Below are positions 36,516 to 47,670 of a DNA stretch of 64,000 nt, piece by piece. The position numbers and the translations under genes are program-made. Position 1 is the first letter of the stretch. Each line of letters starts with the position of its first letter. The notes under the pieces were generated by a model. The model was given only the letters and a program-made list of their open reading frames with translations, ran no database searches and had not been told where the DNA came from. This DNA is from Siphonodentalium dalli (lineage: Eukaryota > Mollusca > Scaphopoda > Gadilida > Siphonodentaliidae), in NCBI GenBank assembly GCA_032622095.1, contig CP136069.1, positions 126,251,450 to 126,315,449 on the forward strand, read 5' to 3'.

Positions 36516-37944
36516 TTGAAGTTTATTATGACAATACACTACCACGGACAAATGAAGCAATATCACACTTTATCTAACAGCCTAGCTATAACTAGTGAAC
36601 ATTAAGCTGACAAACAGACAATTTTCAGGGCCATTACCAGTATTTAATATTAAAGGGATACAAAATAAAGATATTTCTAATTATCAGTAAGAATTATTCT
36701 CTAAGTGATACTTATTATTTCAAATAAATGATTGCGTATACTATAGTAGACCATATACCAACAGGAAAATATTAGTGAATACAATTATTGTGTTTCAAAA
36801 TTCGTTTCGTTTCGTTTCTGCAGCCAAATTACAATCTTAACTTTTAGTTACCGTTACTTCGAAAAGAAGCGCCGATAATTCCTTGTGGTGTTTTGAGTTA
36901 ATTTTGTCGCGAATCAACGCGGAATGACAGAAGGAAATGGTGTATTCGCTACAAACGGATAAACTGTGGACTTATATATAAGATTCGCCGATTTTGTCTG
37001 CATGGATGTGCGCAAATATCGAAAAAGACTGAATTTCATGTGACAAAAAATATTTCAATTCCCGGAACAGTAAGAATTAAGCTACGATAACGAAACGGAT
37101 CAACTATAGTATTGAACGGCCATCTGCCCATAACCAGAATATTCCCGCTGACACATCTGTATGACCTGGAATATTTGTATCACATGAAAACCACTGACAG
37201 TGGACATAGTGCATTGGGATTGAATTGAAAAGTAATACATGTACAGTACATTGTAATTATTTGTAATTGTCACGCTACGACAATACGCAAAATTGAATTT
37301 GTGGTACCGGTACAAGCATGATGCAGTGGCAGTGGCCTGATCATGCACCTGTCCAGAAGAAAATTGAGAAGTTTGATCTGCGATAGTGAGGGGTCTGTAC
37401 TACTGTACATGTACATGTGGCGGCATTGTGGCCATAGACTCATACGGTACTGATAGTGTTAAGCCTGCTGTTACAATAATACTACTTTTGCTGTTTTACT
37501 GGTCTTACTGTGTCAATGTGACATTGTTAATTCAGTTCCACTCTAATGTACATTAACTGGCAATGATGCATCTGACACTATTAAAGGCACCGGTAATCCC
37601 TACATACCAGGAGGACGCGGCATTGAAACTTGGTACAACAGTTGTTACACGACAAAGAAAATTATCAACAAGTTCATGGTGACAATTGTTACAATTTACA
37701 AATATTTAAGGATTATACTAATGTCAATTTGATGAGTAGATGCGTGACTGATAAAAGAATTAGAGACTCCATATTTACTCAAAAGATAACAGTATACGAT
37801 GCCATACAGTTGTTCCATAACACCTCAACCTTTGGTGGATAACAGCAAACTAATGAAAATGATGAAACCCAGACTCAACATCAAGACTACATGTGCATGC
37901 ATAAGTGACGGTTCAATGATTTTGACTCCATCAGATGATATTTA
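36516..37944. other. no supportable gene
   Basis: I find no exon or RNA gene. The 70-codon plus-strand frame at 37,630-37,842 has no family resemblance. ACATGTACATGT motifs begin to appear here (37,404). Confidence 0.45.
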
Positions 37945-38314
37945 GGCGACACCAATGTTTAAGTCTGGTTTACTATAATGTGGGGATAAAAAAAAGTAGA
38001 TGCAGGACAGTGCAGGAGGGGAAAAAATAAAAAAGATTGTCCCCCCAATTTATATCAAGTAAATCGTGGAATTTCACATAAATTGTGAAAAAATGTTTTT
38101 GAATAAAATTCTGAACCAAACAAGACATATCTTGTCATGAAATACATGAAAATATGGATATGTAAATGATCATAAGCAGAACCGGATGCGACAACACATG
38201 AAAATCAGTACGCATGTAAAATATTTTGGGAGAAAACAGTTTTATTTTTTTTCATGAAATGGACAAAAAGTTGTAGGAGGTGTTCGTAAACCAGACTTTA
38301 AAATTGGTGTCGCC
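37945..38314. mobile_element. 370-bp MITE with TTA duplication (Harbinger-like)
   Basis: The left end GGCGACACCAATGTTTAAGT continues CTGGTTTAC. The right end is its complement, GTAAACCAGACTTTAAAATT then GGTGTCGCC. A TTA triplet lies at both outer edges (37,942-37,944 and 38,315-38,317). A TTA/TAA target is typical of PIF/Harbinger elements. There is no coding capacity. Confidence 0.75.
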
Positions 38315-38539
38315 TTAGGCTCATGTTAACACAGGTTCACATATTCTCAAATTAATTGTCTCCCTCAACCGTACTAGTATTTATATCTGATAGAACCTCA
38401 GTGAGACCATGTTGAAAATTACCATCAATACTGTTCCAGTGTTGATCCAAGTTACATGCAACGTGGTCATGTTACTTCAAACCAGTTGCAATGTTCCTTC
38501 GTGAAAATAAATGTCAATGCAACTTACTCTCGGGCTCCA

Positions 38540-38634
38540 AATAAAAGTGCATGCCCAAATAATAGTGCAGGGGGGGGGGAATTCCATTGAAAGTTATTAA
38601 ATAAAAGTACAGACCCAAATAATAGTGCAGGGGC
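38540..38634 (+). repeat. two direct copies of a 35-bp motif
   Basis: AAATAAAAGTGCATGCCCAA then ATAATAGTGCAGGGG at about 38,540 is repeated at about 38,600 with small changes. A G9 run separates them. The AATAAAAGTACA part is shared with the ends of the element at 38,749-39,138. Confidence 0.55.
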
Positions 38635-38748
38635 AACTCTGAGCAAAACATCAACTGTGGTTAACCAAATAATTTTTATAGATGGTATGTAGTACATGTA
38701 CATGTATGTATCATGTGGTGTTTTGGTATGCCACATACTTGAATATGT

Positions 38749-39138
38749 ACTCTTGAGTGCCTAATAAACATACATGTACGATTATTAAAATCGAGGTAAA
38801 ATTCCCACCTGTACGATCGTTATTTGGTCCTGTACGTTTATTAAATTAACCAAAAGAAATAATTCACCAATCTTAAATTGTGTTATTCATAGATAAATGA
38901 ACTCTGATTGTTGACAGTGATCAGCACACTGTAGATTCACAGACCTGGCTATCAATCAAAACTATTTCTGTCACATGGCATCAGTATATAAACCAGTCAC
39001 TGGCAGTCAGATGGTGCGTTTTGTTGGGATGTATGGTACTAATAGTTCCAGTCTGTACGTTTATTTCGCGACATTTTCCAACCTGTACTACATGTAGTCT
39101 ATTATTCCACCCTGTACTTTTATTAGGCACTCAAGAGT
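38749..39138. mobile_element. 390-bp terminal-inverted-repeat MITE
   Basis: The left end ACTCTTGAGTGCCTAATAAA is matched by TTTATTAGGCACTCAAGAGT at the right end. The arms continue for a further ~20 bp with mismatches (GTACAGG/ACATGTACG and AATAATAG). No target duplication is obvious and there is no coding capacity. Confidence 0.7.
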
Positions 39139-39890
39139 AATGTTTGCAACAGCGATGTTGTCGATTAATCAAAATACCGTAAATACTATGAGGCATTCCA
39201 GCGGTCAGCGGCATTGTAATTGAATGTGGTTGAACAGTCAAATACCGGTGGTCAATCTTGTTGTGGGGTGGGGTCATTTAATTAGAACATAGCTATATTT
39301 ATGTTAAACTAGTCTCTTGTGTAGTTTGGGTTACTATTAATAAGATATTTAATGAATGTTTGGAATGTATGGTAGCATTCTTACTAGTACCTGGATAAAC
39401 ATCTGACATGCACAACGCTGGTCATCATATCATCACCACTGTGGGCAATAAACCCCGGCAGGCATCAGTAAACCGCTCATCGGGCTACAAAAATTAGAGT
39501 TTTCCATACCAGGGTTAGTCTAATCAATTAAAATTGGTCAATTTAGAGGTTATACCAACCAGTGGAAGACGTACATGTATATTCAGATATCTATCAGTTT
39601 TCGAGAAAAACCCCATCTTAGTCGAGCAGACTTAGAATATCGGGGTAAACTTAAATTTCATTCAGCAAAACTTTCACAGCAGAATAAAAAAATAGTACAT
39701 TATAATCACTTACAGTACATGTACATGTAGCCCAGGTGCAGTGCTAGCCTATATACTACCAAAACTTTTGGTCGGTTTCTCGATGTCTGACACTTGTAAA
39801 CGCTTGAACGGGTATATAGTACATGTATGTGAATTAAAGATCTTATTAGAGACACAACACTTCACAAGAGGCTAGACATACATTTGTAAC

Positions 39891-40056
39891 TACAGTAGTG
39901 CTCTAATTAATCGACTCCTTAACCACAGCAGAATTATGGGTAACTCGGGGAGAGCTTTCCGATGAATGACAACAAGCCATATTTCCGACTAAATCCTGAA
40001 AAGTTACACATAATTCTGCTGTGGTTAAGGGGTCGATTGCTTAGGACATTACTGTA
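39891..40056. mobile_element. hairpin MITE of the CAGTAAT...AACCACA family, 166 bp
   Basis: It begins TACAGTAGTGCTCTAATTAA, has CTTAACCACAGCAGAATTAT in the arm, and ends GGACATTACTGTA. It is the same family as at 6.6-7.1 and 43.2/44.7 kb. The centre holds AGAGCTTTCCGATGAATGAC, and the left arm has lost part of the centre present in the longer copies. Confidence 0.75.
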
Positions 40057-40530
40057 TCTGTTTTAGTGCACATCAAATTGATTTGTTGTATTTCCTCTTG
40101 TAATTTGTCTTTGATTGTGTTCGCCATTTCGATGGACTACATGTACTGACATCAATGACTGAAATGAGTCAAAATTTAGCAGTGCAGCCAATTATATAGA
40201 TAAACAGAATTAAATAGCATCCAAATTCCAAATGACCATAAATGATAAAACAAACTTTATTGAGCACATTTTTAATACTAGTAATTACAGCTACAATGAA
40301 AGCATACAGTTTGAGCTTCTTTATAATACCACTGAGTTAGGTGATGTTTTGATATTTTGGTTTGGGCACCTAATAAAAATTCTAAGTTTGGTAAAACTGT
40401 CTGTATACAAAGTTTATCTGACCGTGATGAATAAAACCTATAAATGGGATCATATACATGTATGTTAGATATCATTACATGATTATTTGAAAACACATAT
40501 CCGTATGGAAAACAAACTATTTTACCACTG

Positions 40531-40661
40531 GCCAAGTGGTCCTGCTAATATGCTATGATGCTGGTGGTCCTGCTGAATTGCTATGATGCGGGTAGCGCAA
40601 TTCATAGCAATTCAGCAGGACCCAACCGCATATCATAGCACATTAGCAGGAACACTTGAAC
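40531..40661. mobile_element. 131-bp hairpin (MITE-like)
   Basis: GCCAAGTGGTCCTGCTAATA then TGCTATGATGC on the left pairs with GCATATCATAGCACATTAGC then AGGAACACTTGAAC on the right. The inner part (GGTCCTGCTGAATTGCTATG) pairs with CATAGCAATTCAGCAGGACC. It is nearly a complete palindrome. Confidence 0.75.
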
Positions 40662-41653
40662 AGGGGTATATTTACAGTGTCAAATCGAATGGGCATCTTT
40701 TAACAATATTTTTTAACAATTTCCTAGAAGTGTTTGAAAATTGAGAACTGAATTTATATTTTTTTTTATGAGGTTTCGATTGAAAAATTTCTAACTTAGC
40801 ACATCAGGATTAACAGACTACTGGTATGTTTGGTATATTTTTCTGTAATCGACACCTGCTGAGGTGGGGAAATATCATCCATTTTCGCACAGCTATATTC
40901 TCTTTCCCAACAAAGTCCATAGAACATACATGTAAAATTACAGCTATGCTTTAATTAATCAACTCGCCTTATAAAGGTTGACCATCGGGTATTACTGCAG
41001 TATTCAGGCGTGTTCATGTGATCAACCGCAGTCAGTTATACCGCTGCAGAATGTGGTCCACCTCACATTTGCAGTTAGGTTGTATTTTTCATGCGATGTT
41101 TAAATGAATTTTTTTTTAAAGTTGACATTGTAACCACACCATAATTTTTTTTTATTGTTTCAAATTGTCTAGATAGAATTCAGAATTTTTGTGGTAAAAC
41201 AATTAACTTGGTTATCACAGACATATTACTGTGGTAAGATTACTAGCGGATACCGCATGTCAACAGGGACTGCATGCTCTAATTATTATCAGGTTTAACA
41301 TGTTTATACTGGATACAGTTCATCGAGACTTAATAGTGGCCCAGAAAAATTTGACGAGCCGACGGTCTCAGACCAAATTGCAGATGAAGATGGATAACTC
41401 TAAAATCAAGAGGCTTTGTGTTGATAATAAGGCCAAACTTCATCGAACAGCATGTTGATAAATATAATGTATCGGGCAATTTTATACTATACATGCAGTT
41501 GACAGCGGTTAGAATTATTTTTGGGCAATTAATCGATTCTGATAACTGAAGCAGCATTTCTAAAAAAAATGTTGTTGGAATCTGATTATATGGGGACCAT
41601 CGAATCTGATTGAGCACCTTTAATAGTTAACTATATGAGCTAAATACACATAA

Positions 41654-41735
41654 GGCGACACCAATTTTTAAGTCCGGTTTACGAACACCTCCTACAACTT
41701 TTTTTCCATTTCATGAACCCAAAGAATTTACACGC
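41654..41735 (+). mobile_element. single end of the Harbinger-like MITE family
   Basis: TAA then GGCGACACCAATTTTTAAGT and CCGGTTTACGAACACCTCCT match the right arm of the element at 37,945-38,314. The matching second end was not found nearby, so this copy is truncated or too diverged. Confidence 0.6.
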
Positions 41736-42309
41736 ATAATAGACATTTAAACTTTGAATATTGCAGGTTTTGCTCTAAATTTACACATTTCCATCTTAAA
41801 AAATTATTTGATTTCCTGTATCGCAATACACATGATATCATGATATGCGTATCATTGATAGTGTATCCCTCAGAATTCGCTATGAATCATTACAGTCCCA
41901 CAAAAAATGGGAACTGCAGTTATCTCTCATTGATTTTAACTCAATAACCACATAGTAAATTGGAAGTTTTCCATGGAAATTTGTGTTGTCGATTAGTCTA
42001 CTTCGACTTGATTTTTTTACTGTCGATTAGTCAACTATGAAAAACCCAAGCCATTTCAATACTAATGCAGTATCTGCTGGTATTAAATCTTACTGCAGTA
42101 ATATTTTTGTTGTAACCAAGTGAATTACTGCAGTGTTTCAACCACGGTAAACCGCATTAATTTTTCTCATGACCGCCTTTCAGCCAGATCATTCTTTACA
42201 GTACTTACCATGTACATGTACCATATGTTCTATTTGGGGATAGACCATGATACTAGTATGTCACTTTGTGGGTTAAGTTTATAGAATTGGTGCAGTTGCA
42301 CACTGCATC

Positions 42310-42660
42310 ACTGCCTAACTCATTGCAAATGGAGGTCTCTTAATACATTTACATGTGTATAGTTTCTCAGTGCAATTTGGCTTTTTGGATGAAAACCAAA
42401 ACTCGATAAGTCCATACAATAGGGACAATTTGATTGAAATTTAAAGCAGAAATATAGCTTGGAGCAATTCATAGGGTCACATAACCATTACCGCAATTAT
42501 GTACATTATTACATGTACCTCAATCATATTTATGATGATTCAATGACAGTGCGTTAGACCGAGTGGTCATTACTAGTAGTCCGATGGGTTCGATTGTCAA
42601 GAAATTCAATAGTTTGAGGGTTCAATAGTCCAAATGTTCAATGGTAATCGCGTTGAGAGT
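42310..42660 (+). repeat. direct repeat flanking the palindrome region, left copy
   Basis: CTCATTGCAAATGGAGGTCT ... GCAATTTGG ... GATGAAAACCAAAA ... GGTCACATAACCATTA ... GATGGGTTCGATTGTCAAGA ... AATAGTTTGAGGGTTCAA recurs in the same order at 49,136-49,440. The two copies flank the CTTAAG-ended elements. Confidence 0.7.
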
Positions 42661-42736
42661 ATCAATTACTGTACCGTAGTACAAAGTTATTTACTTGAGA
42701 CATAACATGTATTGTCGATATACATGTACACAATGA

Positions 42737-43989
42737 TATGGGAGGCCAAATTCACATTTAATAATGAATTGCGCTTAAGCGCAATTGATTGCGCTTAAGT
42801 GCAATCAATTGCGCTTAAGCGCAAATACCACATATTGTGCTTAAGCGCAATAAGGGCATTTACGCTTAAGCGCAATTAATTAACCTACCCATAAACTATT
42901 AGCATGACCTGGTGTATCACCTAGCAACACAAGATGAGCATTGGGCTAATTTTGACCTGTACTCAACAGTCAAACTGTGAGTATGTGTTCAACAAGGAGA
43001 ATCCCCTAATTACATATTATCAGCATCCCTCTATCCAAAGAATTGATGTCGCCTTCCCGGAACTCTAGTAATGTTTTGTATGATATTTTTAATGTATTTT
43101 TGCACAGATTTTAGCCTTTACTATGTTAATATCCTATACATGCATGCGGTGTCACTGCATGAGAGCTTTCTTACCTCATACAGTAATGCTCTATTTAATC
43201 GACTTCTTAACCACAGCAGAATTATGGGTAACTTTTCAGGATTTAGTCGGAAATATGCCTTGTTGCCATTCATCGAAAAGCTCTCGAGAGCTTTCCGATG
43301 AATGGCAACAAGCCATATTTCCGACTAAATCCTGAAAAGTTATCCATAATTCTGCTGTGGTTAAGGAGTCGATTAATTAGAGCATTACTGTATGGTTTAC
43401 TTATTGACTTAAATCAGGGGGAAAAAACCCTATTTTCATATTATCAGGATCCCTGTCCAAAAAATGGTGTGTAATTACTGGAGCTTTGGTGTCTCAGTCC
43501 TGAAGCTCTAGTTTTTCTTATTAAATCAGCAGCTCTTGCAAATCTATAGTATTTCCATGATCATATAGTGTGAATGTGGTGTGCACTGGTGTCACCGAGG
43601 GCTTGCTTCCCTCATACGGTGTGCCTGTATACTCGAAAATTGAAGAAAATCAATGTCGCCCCGACTAATACAGAAAGTAATGCTATTGCAAGTAGCCCCA
43701 ACTAATATATACCGAAGATAATATAATGCTATCACGAATCGCTCCAACTAAAACAGAAGGTGATACTATTGCGAGTCAGCCATTTTGATAAAGAAGTTGG
43801 GCTAGCTCCCTACCCATCCAAACCAATGAAACCAAGAAGTGACATGTCAATAGGAATTAATGCTAAGTTATTGAGAAACCTATTTATTCACCAGGGGTGT
43901 TTTGTTACATATAACCATGAATTGCGCTTAAGCGCAATTGATTGCGCTTAAGCACAATTAATTATTAAATGTGAATTTGGCCTCCCATA
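42737..43989 (+). mobile_element. 1.25 kb CTTAAG-ended TIR element, copy A
   Basis: It starts TATGGGAGGCCAAATTCACA, runs through repeated GCGCTTAAGCGCAAT blocks, and ends with the inverse (GTGAATTTGGCCTCCCATA). A perfect 6-bp direct repeat CAATGA lies just outside both ends (42,731-42,736 and 43,990-43,995). The interior contains one hairpin MITE (43,179-43,392). I see no transposase. Confidence 0.8.
43179..43392. mobile_element. 214-bp hairpin MITE within copy A
   Basis: TACAGTAATGCTCTATTTAA at the left and ATTAGAGCATTACTGTA at the right, with AACCACAGCAGAATTATGGG in the arm. The centre AAAGCTCTCGAGAGCTTTC is itself a perfect palindrome. It is the longest and best preserved member of the family in this window. 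Confidence 0.85.
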
Positions 43990-44178
43990 CAATGAATGTT
44001 TTATCCAATTGATATTTTATGAATACATCTACTCACAAGCCCCTGGAGAAAAATACAATAATACCAATATGGACTATACCAGTGACTGGTATACTCACTG
44101 TATAGTCTATATTGGTAATTCAGTTTTTTTTCCCAGGGGCCTGTGTATGTACATGTAGATGTACTGATAGATGCTTTG
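43990..44178. repeat. palindromic spacer between copies A and B
   Basis: CACAAGCCCCTGG at 44,034 pairs with CCAGGGGCCTGTG at 44,133. Inside, ATACCAATATGGACTATACC pairs with GTATAGTCTATATTGGTAAT. The dyad centre at about 44,090 coincides with the centre of the whole A/B palindrome. Confidence 0.7.
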
Positions 44179-44747
44179 TATGGGAGGCCAAATTCACATT
44201 TAATAATTAATTGTGCTTAAGCGCAATTCATGGTTATATGTAACAAAACACCCCTGGTGAATAAATAGGTTTCTCCATAACTTAGCATTAACTCCTATTG
44301 ACATGTCACGTCTTGGTTTCATTGGTTTGGATGGGTAGAGAGCTAGCCCAACTTCTTTATCAAAATGGCTGACTCGCAATAGTATCACCTTCTGTTTTAG
44401 TTGGAGCGATTCGTGATAGCATTATATTATCTTCGGTATATATTAGTTGGTGCTACTTGCAATAGCATTACTTTCTGTATTAGTTGGGGCGACATTGATT
44501 TTCTTCAATTTTCGAGTATACAGGCACACCATATGAGGGAAGCAAGCCCTCGGTGACACCACATTCACACAATATGATCATGGAAATACTATAGATTTGT
44601 GCAAGAGCTGCTGATTTAATAAGAACAACTAGAGCTTCAGGACTGAGACACCAAAGCTCCAGTAATTACACACCATTTTTTGGACAGGGATGCTGATAAT
44701 ATGAAAATAGGGGTTTTTCCCCCTGATTTAAGTCAATAAGTAAACCA

Positions 44748-44958
44748 TACAGTAATGCTCTAATTAATCGACTCCTTAACCACAGCAAAATTATGGATAA
44801 CTTTTCAGGATTTAGTCGGAAATATGGCTTGTTGCCATTCACCGGAAAGCTCTCAAGAGCTTTTCGATGAATGGCAACAAGCCATATTTCTGACTAAATC
44901 CTGAAAAGTTACCCATAATTCTGCTGTGGTTAAGTCGATTAAATAGAGCATTACTGTA
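44748..44958. mobile_element. 211-bp hairpin MITE within copy B
   Basis: It is the mirror partner of the MITE at 43,179-43,392, with TACAGTAATGCTCTAATTAA and GAGCATTACTGTA as ends. It differs at a handful of positions, for example AAAGCTCTCAAGAGCTTTTC in the centre. Confidence 0.8.
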
Positions 44959-46188
44959 TGAGGTAAGAAAGCTCTCATGCAGTGACACCGCATGCATGTA
45001 TAGGATAAAGGCTAAAAGGATATACGGCTAAAATCTGTGCAAAAATACATTAAAAACATCATACAAAACATTACTAGAGTTCCGGGAAGGCCACATCAAT
45101 TCTTTGGATAGAGGGATGCTGATAATATGTAATTAGGGGATTCTCCTTGTTGAACACATACTCACAGTTTGACTGTTGAGTACAGGTCAAAATTAGCCCA
45201 ATGCTCATCTTGTGTTGCTAGGTGATACACCAGGTCATGCTAATAGTTTATGGGTAGGTTAGATAGTAGTCACAATTACGCTTAAGCGCAATTAATTACG
45301 CTAAGGGTGCTTTCACATAAAGGGTTGCTAAAATCTGACAACATGGGGTGAAAATAAACTTCCTAGTTTGGAAACTTTCTCTGGATTTTTTGAAGGAGCC
45401 AACATTGAAAGATCATATTCAGATTGTTTCAGGGCTACAAATAACACATTTTTTTGGCTCTGGTCATATTTGCATTAGAAATAAATAAACATTATTGAAA
45501 CCACACTTTAGTTAAGAATTTTCTAAACATAAAAATACAACAATTTTCATAAAATGGAACAGGATATTACTTAAAACTAACATTGGGCTATAAAATTATC
45601 GACCCGCTCTTCAGATTAATTTTGAAAAATAATCACTATGAAGCCCATAAATGAAAAAAAAATTCTTGCAACTCATATCTACCACCAATAGTTCTCAACA
45701 GTTTTTGCAAAATGCAAGCTATTGTACGCATTATGTCTTCTGGGTAAAGAGCAGTGTATGGGACAGATGTGAAAAGAAAATAATCTTGATCCAATTGTAT
45801 CCTCTCGAGATATGGGCAGTCCTTGAAAATAGTCCATTTTTAAGTGTCAGGTTCTGGAGGGGACATATTTTTGGACAATCAAAATGAGGCCTATAATTAA
45901 CAGTCATACAATATAAATGTAGTTCAATTGTTGCACACACGTAGTGCTCATATAAATATTGCTTTGAATAGACAAGGATTCATCAGAAAAGACTGAGGCG
46001 TGGATTTGAAACATACCAAACGCTGACCTCCATCTTGTAAGTACTTTGACAGGCATTATACATTGAACAGGCAATAAATTCTCTCATACATTTCCAAACA
46101 TTTAACATATTAGCAGTTCCAGTTGATAACTATGTCTTATTTCAAGAATTTATAATGTGTACATTGTACAACACATTGGAATTTATGT

Positions 46189-47670
46189 TTATGGAGAGGA
46201 CATTTTTTGGACAAAGATTTGTTTCACATAAACGTTCTCCGGCAGAACATAGTTTCTGCCTGAGCTCGACTCAAGGGAAGGTGGACTTATTGCAGAAATT
46301 ATCTTGTTTTCTTCTACATACATGTAGCACATGTCTGATTTTGATGTCCAGACAAACTTATTAGAACCAGCATTTTTCATGAAATTTATCAACACATCTC
46401 GATTTTCATCACTCTTTTCCTTCACTTCTCCTGTATACCACATTTCATCTTATGTGGCGGTAATCCAGCAATTGGGTCCTGGTTCAATGTTTTCTAGAGT
46501 ACATATATATAGCATGTTCATCGAAATATCATTGTCATGTTCATCAGTTAGATCATCAGTAACTTCCATTTCGTTTTTGTCACTAGCGTCCTTTTCTATT
46601 TCCAGTGATGCTATTTTCCATTTAATAATGGTGTTAACCTATTCGCAAGATTTCGAATCATTTTGTAAACAAGCTACACAGAAACATGAAAGGTCTCTGA
46701 CTTTGATGGATGATGCATATGTAAAACCTTAATATTGTGCATGGTCATGATTCCCTTAACTGGCTTAATGCTACAAATTTCACGCAGTTTATTTCAACAC
46801 ATAAAAGAATTTCCTGTCAGAATTCAAGTATTTAATGTTATTTGAATCACAGGGGCATGTAACGCGCTACACTGTTCACCACCCTTTTGCATTCCCCTAT
46901 ATGCCAATGCTATACGTGCCTGCTTCATGTTAATAGTACTATACAAAGTCCTTTGTATACTGTATAGTACTATTAACATGAAGTGCTCAGGCACATATAG
47001 CATTGGCATATAGGGGCAATGCTAACGGGGGTGGACATCGTAGCACGTTATAGCCCCTGTGGTATTTAACCATGGCACCAAGACCATCAGAAACATTCTT
47101 CCTGTGAGACTCCAAATAGTTATGGCCATAGTGAGTTCACTTTCAGATCGCCTTCTTGATAGAAAATAGAATGATCTTTTTGATTTGTACTGCACAACAG
47201 TCCAAACATTCATCAACATGCTGGATTGCATATTGTTTTTTCAAGTCTGCATAACTTCCATAAGAAAGCTTCAGATAATGATATATGACATCAGTTGTTG
47301 GTTAAGTCATCGGACACGAAAGCATGTGATGTAATGTTGGTAATCTTTCCTGAAGTATCAGATGCATTTACATAGAACATGATTGGATGTAGAGTTGTCT
47401 GTGTGTGCAACCACTGGGCACGTTGCACCTCATCTCGTTCTTGGCATGACAAATTAGTGACCCCCCAACCACACCAAAATAAGTTAAACTTTAGAAAAAC
47501 ATACCGGTACCTTAGTTCTTGATGTCTAAGAAATACTCGTAAAATACTGTCCAACGATACCTTATCAAGTTGTCTGAGGTAATTTCCTTGGATAAAATTT
47601 CCAAATTCAGAATTCATTTTGGAAATATGGCTTGGCGAATATAGTGACAGTGAGGAATACTGAATCACAT
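46189..47670 (-). pseudogene. decayed transposase-like gene of the nested element
   Basis: Read on the minus strand, fragments appear in protein order. FGNFIQGNYLRQLD near 47,590 is followed by ERDEVQRAQWLHTQTTLHPI and SHAFVSDDLTNN (47,440-47,295). Next is VQYKSKRSFYFLS near 47,180 and then SHRKNVSDGLGAMVK near 47,090. After a hairpin insertion come VRDLSCFCVAC near 46,700 and a C-terminal WYTGEVKE ... ISPP block (46,443-46,190). These match, from memory, a family of uncharacterised invertebrate transposon-like proteins with an SDG...Q(Y/F)K and SHGK...DGxGxxVK signature, a CxC...C segment, and a C-terminal PGEV...ISPP domain. I cannot name the superfamily. Stops at about 47,290, 46,650 and 46,450 and several frameshifts make it a pseudogene. 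The start is not located. Confidence 0.7.
46851..47057. repeat. ~207-bp palindrome inside the transposase pseudogene
   Basis: The left arm AGGGGCATGTAACGCGCTAC ... CCCCTATATGCCAATGCTAT ... ATGTTAATAGTACTATACA pairs with the right arm TGTATAGTACTATTAACATG ... ATAGCATTGGCATATAGGGG ... GTAGCACGTTATAGCCCCT. The right arm overlaps the frame encoding the KYHRGYNVL stretch, so the left arm carries an inverted copy of coding sequence. Confidence 0.75.

Noticed and set aside
42579-42600. GATGGGTTCGATT as a tRNA B box
   Set aside because: No A box at the right distance and no cloverleaf can be drawn; the same phrase recurs in the direct repeat at 49.37 kb.
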